Source: Planctomycetaceae bacterium
GTDB taxonomy: Bacteria > Planctomycetota > Planctomycetia > Pirellulales > PALSA-1355
Direction: 5' to 3'
Length of the DNA: 33,392 nt
Assembly: GCA_003153375.1 (NCBI GenBank)
Contig: PLYM01000225.1
Location: 1 to 33,392 of the forward strand
Shown here: positions 9,180-17,932 of the stretch, one piece after another
How positions within the stretch are numbered: the stretch's first letter is position 1
Layout: each line of letters starts with the position of its first letter
Translations under genes and position numbers: made by a program
The notes under the pieces: generated by a model
Database searches by the model: none
What the model was told of the DNA's origin: nothing
Seen by the model: the letters and a program-made list of their open reading frames with translations, nothing else

Positions 9180-10334
9180 TTACTCGTTTTGCGTCAGGTT
9201 CGTGCTCCACGTGGCATCCCACAAGCCGGGGAACGCGTGGGCCACGTAAGGATGCGCCGCGATCGTTTCGAGATCCAACTCGACACCCAGGCCCGGCTCG
9301 TCGGTCAGTTGAAACTCGCCGTTGTGCAGAAAGCTGCGGCCGGACACCAAATGATTGCGCCAGGGAACGTCGAACTCGCCAAAGGCCTCCTGAATCATGA
9401 AGTTGGGCGTGCCGATGTCGAAGTGCAAGGCCGCGGCCAGCGCCACGGGGCCGATCGAACAGTGGGGCGCGACGCGAACATCGTTCATCGCCGCCAGCGC
9501 CGCGATTTTCTTGCTCGTCAGAATACCACCGCAGTGGCAGATGTCCATCTGCACCACGTCGACCGCCCGCAGTTGAATCATCCGCTGAAAATCGGCCTCG
9601 GTCATCAAGCGCTCGCCGGCCGCGACGGTCAACCGCGATTGCCGCTTGACTTCGGCCAGCAGCTCGACGCGTTCGGGGCTCACCGGCTCTTCGCACCAGG
9701 CGGGAGCATAAGGCTCGAGCAGCCGCATCGCCTCGATGGCCGAGCCGGCCGAAAGCCGCCCGTGGAACTCGATCATTAACCCCACTTCGGGCCCGACCGC
9801 TTCGCGCACTTTGGCGACGCATTCGATGCTCTGGGCCAGTTCATCGCGCGACAGATCTTTCCAGGCGACGCCAAACGGATCGAACTTCATCGCCCGATAG
9901 CCACGACCGACCACTCCGCGGGCCAACTCGGCAAAGTCGGCGGGGATTTGCGCGCCGCCGTACCAACCGTTGGCATAGGCCGGCAGGCATGCGTGGTAAC
10001 GGCCGCCCAGAAGTTTGTAGACGGGCTGCCGGCAGGCCTTGCCCACCAGGTCCCAGAGCGCGACCTCGGCCCCGCTGATGGCGGTCATCACGGTCGAGCC
10101 GCCTTGATACTGATCGCGCACCAGGTAGCCGGTGATGCGCTCGATGTCAAACGGATCGCGACCGAGCAGCCGGGCTTCGAGCCATTCGTGACAAAGAGTC
10201 TGAACCGTCTTTTCCTGCCACTCGAGGGTCGCTTCACCCACGCCGGTCAGCCCGGTATCGGTGGTGAGTCGAATGAACAGGTAATTTCGCAAGCCCGCGT
10301 TGGCCAGAAACGTTTCGAACCGCGTGATCTTCAT
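9180..10334 (-). CDS. Enolase-superfamily sugar-acid dehydratase (galactonate dehydratase-like)
   Basis: 384 residues, matching the mandelate racemase/muconate lactonizing enzyme family. Positions line up with the D-galactonate dehydratase subgroup: metal ligands at Glu189, Glu215 (CEEP) and Glu241 (GERL), acid/base His191 (EFHGR) and His291 (PHCS), and Glu316 (IQEA). Family members remove water from a sugar acid such as galactonate to give a 2-keto-3-deoxy acid. The first metal ligand is Asp in the enzymes I know best and Glu here, so substrate and activity should not be assumed. The start is the ATG at 10334, with no strong ribosome-binding site. The neighbours (PSD1 protein 49 bp upstream, dehydrogenase 12 bp downstream) suggest a sugar catabolic operon. 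Confidence 0.9.
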   Translation of the reverse strand: MKITRFETFLANAGLRNYLFIRLTTDTGLTGVGEATLEWQEKTVQTLCHEWLEARLLGRDPFDIERITGYLVRDQYQGGSTVMTAISGAEVALWDLVGKACRQPVYKLLGGRYHACLPAYANGWYGGAQIPADFAELARGVVGRGYRAMKFDPFGVAWKDLSRDELAQSIECVAKVREAVGPEVGLMIEFHGRLSAGSAIEAMRLLEPYAPAWCEEPVSPERVELLAEVKRQSRLTVAAGERLMTEADFQRMIQLRAVDVVQMDICHCGGILTSKKIAALAAMNDVRVAPHCSIGPVALAAALHFDIGTPNFMIQEAFGEFDVPWRNHLVSGRSFLHNGEFQLTDEPGLGVELDLETIAAHPYVAHAFPGLWDATWSTNLTQNE

Positions 10335-10383
10335 GATGGCAGATGACGCTCGTCGGACTGCGCGGGGGGATGGCCGAGCGGCC

Positions 10384-13300
10384 TTAGCCCTTGGTAATGG
10401 TCTCGTCGAGATTCAACAGCAAGTTGCCGATCGCGGTCCAGGCGGCCAGCTCGGCCGGATCGACGTCGGCCGGCCGGGGCGATTCGCCCACGCTGATCAA
10501 CCGCGTGGCAGCCACGGGGTTCTGCCGAAAGCGAGCCAGGTTCGCATCCAGGATGCGCGAGAGCACGGCCAGCTCCTGATCGCTCGGCACGCGAGCCGTG
10601 CACAGCCGGAAGGCGAACCGCAGCCGGGCCGCGGTATCGGCGCCGCCTGACTGGATGGTGCGCTGCGCCAACACGCGGGCGGCCTCGACATAACTGGGGT
10701 CGTTCAGCAGCACCAAGGCTTGTAGCGGTGTGTTGGTGCGCGCGCGGCAGTCGGTGCAGACTTCGCGATTCGGAGCGTCGAACGAAAGTTGCGGCGGGTA
10801 GGGAATCGAACGCTTCCAGTAGGTGTACATCCCCCGGCGATAGAGATCGGCCCCCTTGCTCTGCTGATAGCGGTCGCCGCTGGTGAGCTCGTCCCACAGC
10901 CCCGCCGGCTGATAGGGCGACACGCTGGGACCGCCCAGGGTGCCGTTGAGCAAGCCGCTGATGCTCAGTGCGTTGTCGCGAATCATCTCGGCATCCAGAC
11001 GGAACCGCGGCCCGCGCGCCAACAGGCGGTTGTAAGGATCGTGCTCCAGCAATCGGGCATCGACCCTGGCCGACTGCCGATAGGCGGCCGAGGTGACGAT
11101 CACCCGTTGCAAGGCTTTCACGTTCCAGCCCGAGTCGATGAACTGGCCGGCGAGCCAATCCAGCAGCGCCGGATGGCTCGGTCCATCGCCGCGCGAACCG
11201 AAATCGTCACTGGTCTTGACGATGCCGGCGCCAAAGTATTGTTGCCAATAGCGGTTCACCGTCACCCGCGCGACCAGAGGATTGCCGGGATCGACGAGCC
11301 ACTGGGCCAAACCCAGTCGATTGTCGGGCGCCCCTAGCGGCAGCGGCGGCAGGCTCTCGGGCACGCCGCGCGTCACCTGCTGCCCCTTGGCGCGAAAATC
11401 GCCCCGCGTGAGCACGAAGGTGTCGCGCATTTGTGGATTCTCTTGCATCACCATCGTCACCGGCACCGCGCGCTGCAGATCGCCTTCGGCTTTACGCAGT
11501 TCTTCGAGCTGCGCGTTGAGCGGCTCGAACAGCGGGCGGGTCTTCGTATAGGCGAACTGCACGAAGTAGTCTCGCAACTGCGCCCGCTGCGCGTCGTTGC
11601 GCTGTTCGGTGGCCAGCTTGAGCACGTCTTGCAGCGGCTGCGGCAGCTTGCTCTTGGGCCGGGCCTTTTCGGCCAGCTCCCAAGACGGCTGCGTGTCGAA
11701 TGAGCGCGCGCCCTGGGGCGTGCGGTTGATAACGCCGGCCTTGTCCCAATAGACACGTCCACCCACCTGCGAAAACGCCATGCCGCTCACCGAGTCACCG
11801 ACCGCCAGCCCCACTGCCGCGGCGTCGACTTCCAACCGCACCCAGCGACCCGTCTCGGGCAGCGGGCCACGCGGCAGCCGGCTGGGCGTGCCGTCGGCCC
11901 CGCCCACCTGCGGGCTCGAGCCCCAGTAGGCACGGTGTTCCCAGTTGCCGTCATTGAATTGCAACACGACGCTCTGCGGCGGATTGTTGGGATCGAGATA
12001 AACGTGCGCGAACAGCGTGTCGCCCTCGGCGATCGTCAGGCGGTCCTTGGCATTGATGAAAAAATGTTGCGCAAAGCCGGTGGCCACGCGCGTGCTGGCG
12101 CGGCGACCACTCAGCACCGGCTCGGGCGATTCGACCCAGCGCCACGAAGCATCCCCCTCGGTTCCATCGGCCAGCGCGCCGCGCGGCAGCCCGTCGTCGA
12201 CCCACACAAATTCCTGCCGAGGCGTATCGGCCATGCGTGGATCGGGCGGATCGATCGTGGCCGCGGCCACTTCGGCTTTCAGCCGCCCTTCGAGATCCGC
12301 GATCTGCCGGTGCAGCGAATCGATCCGCGCCGTTTGCTCGGCTGTGGGAATCTGCAAGTTCGGCACCGGGCTGCCCTGCCGGGTATCGAGACCCAACTCG
12401 GGAATGTTGTTGAAATAAGCGTAGAGGCGATAAAAGTCGCGCTGCGTGAACGGATCGTATTTGTGGTCATGGCACTCGGCGCAAGCCAGCGTCGTGCCCA
12501 GCCAGACCGTGGCGGTCGTGGTGACGCGGTCGTTGGCGTACTTAGTCAGATATTCTTCGGGATCGGCGCCCCCTTCGCTCGTCACCATCACGTTCCGGTG
12601 AAAGCCGCTGGCGATCCGCTGATCGACCGTGGCGGCCGGCAGCAGGTCGCCGGCGATCTGCTCGACCGTAAAGCGATCGAAGGGCATGTTGCGGTTGAAG
12701 GCATCGATGACCCATTCGCGAAATTTCCAAATATTCCGATGATCGTCGACGTGATAGCCGTTGGAGTCGGCGTAGCGGGCCAGGTCGAGCCACTTGATCG
12801 CCATCCGCTCGCCATAATGGGGCGACGCCAACAGCCGATCGACGACGCGCTCGTAGGCCAGTTCGCCCGTGTCGGCCAAAAAAGCATCAATCTCGGCCAG
12901 CGTCGGCGGCAACCCCGTGAGATCGAAACTCACGCGGCGAATCAACGTGGTCTTGTCAGCCACGGGCGAAGGCTTGAGCCCTTCGCGGTCGAGCGATTGA
13001 AGAATGAACGCGTCGACGCCATTGCGCGGCCAGGCCGAATCACTGACAGCCGGCAGCGCCGGGCGCTCGACTTTCGTGTAGGACCAATGCCCCTGCCATT
13101 TCGCTCCCTGGGCGATCCACTGGCGCAGGCGCTCGATTTGCTCGGGCTTGAGCGATCCGGCCACGTCGGCCGGGGGCATGCGGCTGTCGTCCGTCGCCGC
13201 GACTCGCGTCAAAAGCTCACTGTGCTCAATTTGGCCGGGCACGATTGCGTGCTGGCCCGACTCGAGTTTCGCCCGCGCGTCCGCCTCGCGATCGAGCCGC

Positions 13301-13545
13301 AGGCCGGCCTTGCGTTTCCCCTCGTCAGGGCCGTGGCAGGCGTAACAGTGATTCAGCAGAATTGGCCGGATATCGCGGTTGTAGTCGACCGTGGTCGATG
13401 CGCCGGCGGCATCGCCGGCATGCGCCGCAGCGAGCGCCGACGTGACGAAGATCGCGGCCAACAACGCCGCACTGAGCAGCGCCAAATTAAATATTGGCGG
13501 CGTGCCAAGCACGATCGAGGAAGCTGAAGTCTTGCGGTCTGACAT
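10384..13545 (-). CDS. PSD1 (planctomycete cytochrome c)-DUF1549-DUF1553 protein
   Basis: About 1053 residues from the ATG at 13545; a TTG at 13578 is a weaker start. An N-terminal hydrophobic export segment precedes a cytochrome c-like PSD1 domain with haem motif CYACH (about 67-71). Then follows DUF1549 (about 175-380), including the second CxxCH in CAECHDHKYDPF (about 355-366). A beta-rich insert (about 460-620) looks like a carbohydrate-binding jelly roll. DUF1553 (about 740-1000) includes NPLVARVTVNRYWQQYFG. This architecture is greatly expanded in planctomycetes and is thought to act in the periplasm on polysaccharides, perhaps with redox chemistry; that is inference from the family. 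It leads the unit containing the dehydratase and dehydrogenase. Confidence 0.93.
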   Translation of the reverse strand: MSDRKTSASSIVLGTPPIFNLALLSAALLAAIFVTSALAAAHAGDAAGASTTVDYNRDIRPILLNHCYACHGPDEGKRKAGLRLDREADARAKLESGQHAIVPGQIEHSELLTRVAATDDSRMPPADVAGSLKPEQIERLRQWIAQGAKWQGHWSYTKVERPALPAVSDSAWPRNGVDAFILQSLDREGLKPSPVADKTTLIRRVSFDLTGLPPTLAEIDAFLADTGELAYERVVDRLLASPHYGERMAIKWLDLARYADSNGYHVDDHRNIWKFREWVIDAFNRNMPFDRFTVEQIAGDLLPAATVDQRIASGFHRNVMVTSEGGADPEEYLTKYANDRVTTTATVWLGTTLACAECHDHKYDPFTQRDFYRLYAYFNNIPELGLDTRQGSPVPNLQIPTAEQTARIDSLHRQIADLEGRLKAEVAAATIDPPDPRMADTPRQEFVWVDDGLPRGALADGTEGDASWRWVESPEPVLSGRRASTRVATGFAQHFFINAKDRLTIAEGDTLFAHVYLDPNNPPQSVVLQFNDGNWEHRAYWGSSPQVGGADGTPSRLPRGPLPETGRWVRLEVDAAAVGLAVGDSVSGMAFSQVGGRVYWDKAGVINRTPQGARSFDTQPSWELAEKARPKSKLPQPLQDVLKLATEQRNDAQRAQLRDYFVQFAYTKTRPLFEPLNAQLEELRKAEGDLQRAVPVTMVMQENPQMRDTFVLTRGDFRAKGQQVTRGVPESLPPLPLGAPDNRLGLAQWLVDPGNPLVARVTVNRYWQQYFGAGIVKTSDDFGSRGDGPSHPALLDWLAGQFIDSGWNVKALQRVIVTSAAYRQSARVDARLLEHDPYNRLLARGPRFRLDAEMIRDNALSISGLLNGTLGGPSVSPYQPAGLWDELTSGDRYQQSKGADLYRRGMYTYWKRSIPYPPQLSFDAPNREVCTDCRARTNTPLQALVLLNDPSYVEAARVLAQRTIQSGGADTAARLRFAFRLCTARVPSDQELAVLSRILDANLARFRQNPVAATRLISVGESPRPADVDPAELAAWTAIGNLLLNLDETITKG

Positions 13546-13707
13546 CGGCACAGGCAGGAGCTGGGGCGGGAGGGACAACCACCGGGCAGATGCGTGCTAT
13601 TACAACACGCCTGGCGCGGCTTGTCCATCACCGGAAAGCGTCCTGCCAAACCCCAAAATCGCGGCGCCGAACGTGGATCGTGCGACGTGACGTGCCGAGA
13701 CGGCGGT

Positions 13708-14433
13708 TTAGCTGCTGGCGGAGATCGCCAGTTCCATATCGCCTTCGCCATCGCCTTGCTGACGATTGGGCACGCCGGCGGCCAGCACGGTCCCGCCGCT
13801 GGCAAAGCCCTGGTCGGCCCGCTCGGTCCACATGATGTCGACCACGAACGAAAGCTGCTCGTCGCCGGTGCCCAACTTGAACGTCAGCAGCGCCATCGGC
13901 GAGTCGAGCGGCGAGGCATGTTCGAAGGTCACGGCCCGCGAGGAGAACTGGCGCACCGACCCGATCATGTTGCGGCCGTTCTCAAAGGCTTGCGTCGGAG
14001 ATTGCTCGTCGATCGCCATGATCTCGATCGGATAGCCCGCCAGCAGTTGTCCGGCTTGCGAGCGCGTGCCCATGGTGGACTTGAGCGGTTTGCCGCGTCG
14101 CTGCCGCAAGGCGTGCGCCGTCAGCCGGCCCAAAGCTTCGTTGATCGAATCGACCGCGGCGGTGTGTTGATTGACGCGGGCCAGGCCGCCTTCGGCCCGA
14201 GCGCGCATCCGCCGCTCGTGGCGCCGTCGTTCGCGAACGTCGCGTGCTGATTCGACCGTGCTCAACCCCACCGCGGCCGCCAACCCAAAAGCGCCGATGC
14301 GGGCCCACAGGGGCTGCCATCTCTGGTCGAGCGCGTGACCGGCGGCGGCCGCCAACAAACAAACACTGAGCCAGGCAATCAGCGTTGGCACCGACGGGAT
14401 TCCGCGGGCCTGAACACGTTCGCAGTGGTTCAT
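13708..14433 (-). CDS. Membrane protein with degenerate PilZ-like domain
   Basis: 241 residues. The start at 14433 is supported by GGAGAG seven bases upstream. Two hydrophobic segments (about 15-33 and 43-60) anchor the N-terminus. A basic linker (RDVRERRRHERRMRARAEGG) and a short helical region follow. The C-terminal 100 residues read like a PilZ fold (IGSVRQFSSRAVTFEHASPL, then a PMALLTFKL strand and a FVVDIMWTE strand). The canonical RxxxR c-di-GMP-binding motif is not evident, so it may be a PilZ relative that does not bind the nucleotide. The role is unknown. It precedes the PSD1 gene by 163 bp in the same direction. Confidence 0.65.
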   Translation of the reverse strand: MNHCERVQARGIPSVPTLIAWLSVCLLAAAAGHALDQRWQPLWARIGAFGLAAAVGLSTVESARDVRERRRHERRMRARAEGGLARVNQHTAAVDSINEALGRLTAHALRQRRGKPLKSTMGTRSQAGQLLAGYPIEIMAIDEQSPTQAFENGRNMIGSVRQFSSRAVTFEHASPLDSPMALLTFKLGTGDEQLSFVVDIMWTERADQGFASGGTVLAAGVPNRQQGDGEGDMELAISASS

Positions 14434-14648
14434 CGAGCAACTCTCCACAGAATGGGGCACGTGACAAATCTACGCCACCTGAGGCGGCGGTCAAATCTCC
14501 TAGGACAAAACTGGCCGAAGCCCTTGCGAATGCGGGGGCGCCGTACCTCGTCGTCGCCAACGAGCACTACGGCGCGCGGGACAAGCGGTGCCATGATGGC
14601 TCGTTTTCCGCGGAAATCCTGACCCTCGAAGCGTGCCCAGCGTTGTGT

Positions 14649-14676
14649 TTGACATCGTCCACAATTGACATAGAGT
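14649..14676 (+). promoter_or_regulatory. Candidate sigma70-type promoter for the calpain-like gene
   Basis: TTGACA (14649-14654), a 16-bp spacer, then TAGAGT (14671-14676). Transcription would start near 14683, leaving a leader of about 150 nt. The 399-bp gap 14434-14832 holds no convincing gene, and its AT content rises around this site, which fits a promoter. A second TTGACA lies at 14665. Confidence 0.4.
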
Positions 14677-14832
14677 TCTACTGGTCAGTCCTTTCTCAGG
14701 CGTGCGATCCGCTGGATCGGCGCAAGCTGTCGCTTCGCTTCATCCCTGCTGTCGGAAACGTGCTCACTTAACTCTCTCGTGATCGCGGTGCGCGCTGGAG
14801 CGTCCGCGGATGCGCCGTTGGAGAACTAATTC

Positions 14833-16152
14833 GTGCCTGTTCAGAAACCGCTGGGCCGTTTGCCGCTGAGAATCGAATCGCTGGAAGCACGCGAATTGAC
14901 GGCGGCCGATATGTGCAGCAGCTATCGCGGCACAGCCCTGCTGGGCAGCACTCTGGGGGCCACCGATCCAGGGCTGTTTGGCGCCGTCGGCACCAGCCTG
15001 TTGTCGGCTGCCACGTTGAAAGGCACTACCCCCACGACGGCCGTCGTGACCAAGCCGACGGCCGCGCCGGTGACGACGACCGATTGGTCGGCCACCACCC
15101 TACACGACGCGGCCCTCGTCAGCCTGCTGCGACAAGACACGCTCGATAACGTAATCTCGCGCAGCGAGATGCTGGGTATCTTCACTCAGGTGGAGAAAGA
15201 CGGCACCGTCTCGGTCAACGAGTTTGCCGATCTCAAACAGATCGTCGCCAAGACGTCGTTCTTCACCAGCGACAACTACGTCGACGTGCTGGCCTCGGAT
15301 GTCGTCAACGGCAACCTGGCCAACGCCCATTATCAAGGCACGACCTTGGGCAATCTGGCCGCCGGATCAGGCTCGGTGCAGTTGACCAAACTCGTCGACA
15401 AGTGGTTCCTGGGCATGGATCATCCGACCACGATGAGCGGGGTTAGTTATCAAACCGCCACGGGCAGCCTGTTTCCCCACGCGCCGGTCTATACCGACGT
15501 GCGGCAAGGCATGATCGGCGATTGCTACTACCTGTCGAGCCTGGCCGAGACCGCCCTGCTCACGCCCAGCGTGATCACCAACATGTTCATCAACAACGGC
15601 GACGGAACTTACACGGTCAGCATCAACCACAGCGGCAAGGCGGACTACGTAACCGTCGACTCGCAATTGCCGGTCGACCGCAGCGGCTACTATGCCTATG
15701 CCAACATGGGCACCAACATCAGCAACAAGACCGTGCCGCTGTGGGTCGCCCTGGCTGAAAAGGCTTACGTCCAATTCAACGAATCAGGTTGGCTGCGCAC
15801 CGATCCCAGCAGCGTCGGCCGCAACAGCTATGCGGCCATCTCGGGTGGATACATGTTCCAGGCGCTGAATCAGATCACGGGCAAGGCCGGCGCCTACAGC
15901 GCCGTGAGCCCCACGACGTTCACCACGGCTTACAACTCTGGCAAATACATCACGTTCGGGTCCGTCGATCGCCCGGCCGATGGCAGCGTGGTCGGCGACC
16001 ATGCCTACGCGGTCGTGTCCTACAACAAGACCACGCAGCAAGTCACGTTATTCAACCCCTGGGGCATCAACAACGGCTACGCTCCGGGACTGGTGACCCT
16101 CAGTTGGGCGCAAATGCAGCGCGACTTCTTCGCGATGGAATACACGGTCTGA
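14833..16152 (+). CDS. Secreted calpain-family (C2) cysteine protease
   Basis: 439 residues with a complete papain/calpain-type triad: Cys231 in QGMIGDCYYLSS, His390 in VGDHAYAV and Asn408 in LFNPWG, plus the oxyanion Gln225. The N-terminus has no ordinary signal peptide; instead PLRIESLEARELTAAD resembles the LEPR-type segment that starts many exported planctomycete proteins. A Thr/Ala/Val-rich linker (55-85) follows. Residues 95-195 form a probable pro-region containing SEMLGIFTQVEKDGTVSVNEFADL, which looks like the second half of an EF-hand. Bacterial calpains are otherwise poorly known, and the substrate is unknown. The GTG start is supported by GGAGA about nine bases upstream. It converges on the transglutaminase-like gene 37 bp away. 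Confidence 0.9.
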   Translation: MPVQKPLGRLPLRIESLEARELTAADMCSSYRGTALLGSTLGATDPGLFGAVGTSLLSAATLKGTTPTTAVVTKPTAAPVTTTDWSATTLHDAALVSLLRQDTLDNVISRSEMLGIFTQVEKDGTVSVNEFADLKQIVAKTSFFTSDNYVDVLASDVVNGNLANAHYQGTTLGNLAAGSGSVQLTKLVDKWFLGMDHPTTMSGVSYQTATGSLFPHAPVYTDVRQGMIGDCYYLSSLAETALLTPSVITNMFINNGDGTYTVSINHSGKADYVTVDSQLPVDRSGYYAYANMGTNISNKTVPLWVALAEKAYVQFNESGWLRTDPSSVGRNSYAAISGGYMFQALNQITGKAGAYSAVSPTTFTTAYNSGKYITFGSVDRPADGSVVGDHAYAVVSYNKTTQQVTLFNPWGINNGYAPGLVTLSWAQMQRDFFAMEYTV

Positions 16153-16189
16153 GCCACGGGCGCGGCGACTCTGGAATCGCTCGAGGCCT

Positions 16190-16879
16190 TCAGGACCCGC
16201 TGGCTTCGGCTTGGACTTCGGCCTCGAAGTCGCCCGGCAGCGCCGTGCCGCCGCTGGCGAAGGGGCGAATGTTCGGATAGACGTCGACGAACTTCTCGAC
16301 GACCGCCTCGTAAGGCAAGTCGGCGAAGGCGCCGTAGTCGTGCAAGTATTCCATGTAGCGATTGCCGGCCAGATCGAAGGGATGGTAGATCGAGTCGTGT
16401 CGGCCGTCGAAATCGAGCGGGGCCAGTCGGGCCTTCTCGCACAGCGTGCGATTGAACGCCACCGTGTCCTTGACCCACCGACCTTCGAGATAGAGCTCGT
16501 TGAAGCCGTGGTAATAGAAGACGTTGGTGCCCAGGAACTCGAGCAGTTTCCGGGTGGCCAAGTGATTGCAGACGTCGGCGTATCCCAAACGGCAGGCAAT
16601 GCCCTGCGAACGGCAGAGCGCGGCCAACAGCACGCTCTTGGGCACGCACCACGACTCACCGGCCGCCAACACGCCACTGGCCCGCATCGACTCGCGTTCG
16701 AGTCGCAGATTGTAGGCCGTGTAGCGGATGCCGTCGCGAACAGCATAGAACAGCCGGCACGCCCGCTCGATTTCATCGGTGATGCCGCCCACCACTTCGC
16801 GAGCCAACGCCACGAGGCTCGGTTCGTCCGAATTCACGAACCAGGTCGGGGCCAGATACGGTGCCAAGTCTTCGGACAT
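16190..16879 (-). CDS. Transglutaminase-like cysteine peptidase-fold protein
   Basis: 229 residues with no signal peptide, so probably cytoplasmic. The triad of the transglutaminase-like superfamily is in order: Cys78 in GESWCVPKSVLLAALCRSQG, His124 in YYHGFNELYLEGRW and Asp138 in VKDTVAFN. Bacterial members act as proteases or amidases, or cross-link proteins; which applies here cannot be told. The N-terminal 70 residues are helical (ERACRLFYAVRDGIRYTAYN), as is normal for the family. It ends 37 bp from the end of the calpain-like gene, on the opposite strand. No strong ribosome-binding site is seen before the ATG. Confidence 0.87.
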   Translation of the reverse strand: MSEDLAPYLAPTWFVNSDEPSLVALAREVVGGITDEIERACRLFYAVRDGIRYTAYNLRLERESMRASGVLAAGESWCVPKSVLLAALCRSQGIACRLGYADVCNHLATRKLLEFLGTNVFYYHGFNELYLEGRWVKDTVAFNRTLCEKARLAPLDFDGRHDSIYHPFDLAGNRYMEYLHDYGAFADLPYEAVVEKFVDVYPNIRPFASGGTALPGDFEAEVQAEASGS

Positions 16880-17015
16880 GCGCGATAGGACGGTAAGTGC
16901 TCAGCGGGGCGTCAGAACGCGTCGTCCCTCAATTCTAGCTGGCTGCGGCCCTCGGGCGCAGGGGTGGCGGGTGCGGTTGGGCAGCGGCGCGCGATGAAAG
17001 TTCGCCAATCGCCCG

Positions 17016-17909
17016 CTAATTTCGCCACACGCAGACGACACGAAAGCCAATATGATCGTGCCGGCGTTCGGGCTCGAACCGCAGGCGAAAGGCCGACCGG
17101 CACGGCCAGCCCTTGTCGGCCCAACAGCCGCCGCGGCGGACGCGCGAAATGCTGCCGTCGCGATTTACCAGCGCCGTGGCCCGCGCGGAGTACAAGTCAG
17201 GATCAACCCCGCCCGGCAACTGGAGACGATGCCAATCGCGGCACCATTCGAACACGTTGCCGTGCATGTCGTGCAGGCCCCAGGAATTGGCCGGATAACT
17301 GCCGACCGGCGCGGTCCGCTGGAGTGACGGCCCCGGCTCGCCGCCGTTGTAAGGCTCTCCCTGAAAGTTTGCCTGCTTGCTGCTCAGCTTGTCGCCGAAC
17401 GACGTGGCCGTGGTTGTGCCGGCGCGGCAGGCGTACTCCCACTGGGCGTCGGTGGGCAGGCGAAACTCCCATTCGCTCGACAAGTCGCCGGCCGCGCGCG
17501 CCATCTTCGTCAGCTTGTCGCAGAATCCTTCCGCCTCGGCGAAGTTGATCGTGTAGACCGGAAAATTGTCCCCCTCGCCGGCGGTTCGCTGGCCGGGAAA
17601 CTCACCGACCACACGCTTCCATTCCCCTTGGGTCACTTCGTACTTGCCGATCCAAAATCCCTTGGAGAGCGTGACTTGCACCTGGTCTTCGCCCGGTCGC
17701 CGCTCGGGTTCACTGGGCGGACTGCCCATCGTGAATTGGCCCGCCGGACACCAGCAGAGCCTGACGTCCAAGACCTGCCGCTCGTCGCCAGCCTTGGAAC
17801 CGGCGAACGTATCGGATCGTGTGGGCTCGGCGCTGGCCGCGGCGCCCAGCGCGCCAAACCCGCGGATCGCGGTCCCAATCAGTGCGACGACTATCAGCAA
17901 TCGCTGCAT
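17016..17909 (-). CDS. Exported SUMF1/FGE-fold protein, probably not a sulfatase activator
   Basis: About 297 residues from the ATG at 17909; an ATG at 17918 and a GTG at 17930 are alternatives. A signal peptide (1-26, ending AAASAEP) precedes a formylglycine-generating-enzyme-like fold: CPAGQFTMGSPPSE, KYEVTQGEWKRVVG, FRLPTDAQWEYACRAG, GLHDMHGNVFEWCRDW, then RVRRGGCWADKGWPCRSAFR near the end. In true FGE the catalytic cysteines lie in a C-x-x-x-x-C arrangement after RGGS. Here one Cys follows RGG directly and the other is seven residues on, so sulfatase activation is unlikely. Many planctomycete SUMF1-domain proteins have unknown jobs. The start lies just after the stop of the haem-motif protein at 17933, so the pair is co-transcribed. 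Confidence 0.85.
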   Translation of the reverse strand: MQRLLIVVALIGTAIRGFGALGAAASAEPTRSDTFAGSKAGDERQVLDVRLCWCPAGQFTMGSPPSEPERRPGEDQVQVTLSKGFWIGKYEVTQGEWKRVVGEFPGQRTAGEGDNFPVYTINFAEAEGFCDKLTKMARAAGDLSSEWEFRLPTDAQWEYACRAGTTTATSFGDKLSSKQANFQGEPYNGGEPGPSLQRTAPVGSYPANSWGLHDMHGNVFEWCRDWHRLQLPGGVDPDLYSARATALVNRDGSISRVRRGGCWADKGWPCRSAFRLRFEPERRHDHIGFRVVCVWRN

Positions 17910-17932
17910 CGAGCACATCGGCCGGCCCACGC

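Noticed and set aside
8034-9779. 581-residue open frame on the + strand
   Set aside because: It runs antisense across the dehydrogenase and part of the dehydratase, both with complete motifs; its composition is that of a mirror frame.
11935-13527. 530-residue open frame on the + strand
   Set aside because: Antisense to the PSD1/DUF1549 coding region, with no domain or export signal.
14461-14771. Possible rightward gene before the calpain-like gene
   Set aside because: The frame has no ribosome-binding site, no domain and poor codon bias, and it overlaps the start of the leftward PilZ-like gene; the stretch fits a promoter region better.
17016-17909. True formylglycine-generating enzyme
   Set aside because: The fold motifs are present, but the cysteine arrangement after RGG does not match the catalytic pair, and no sulfatase gene is adjacent.
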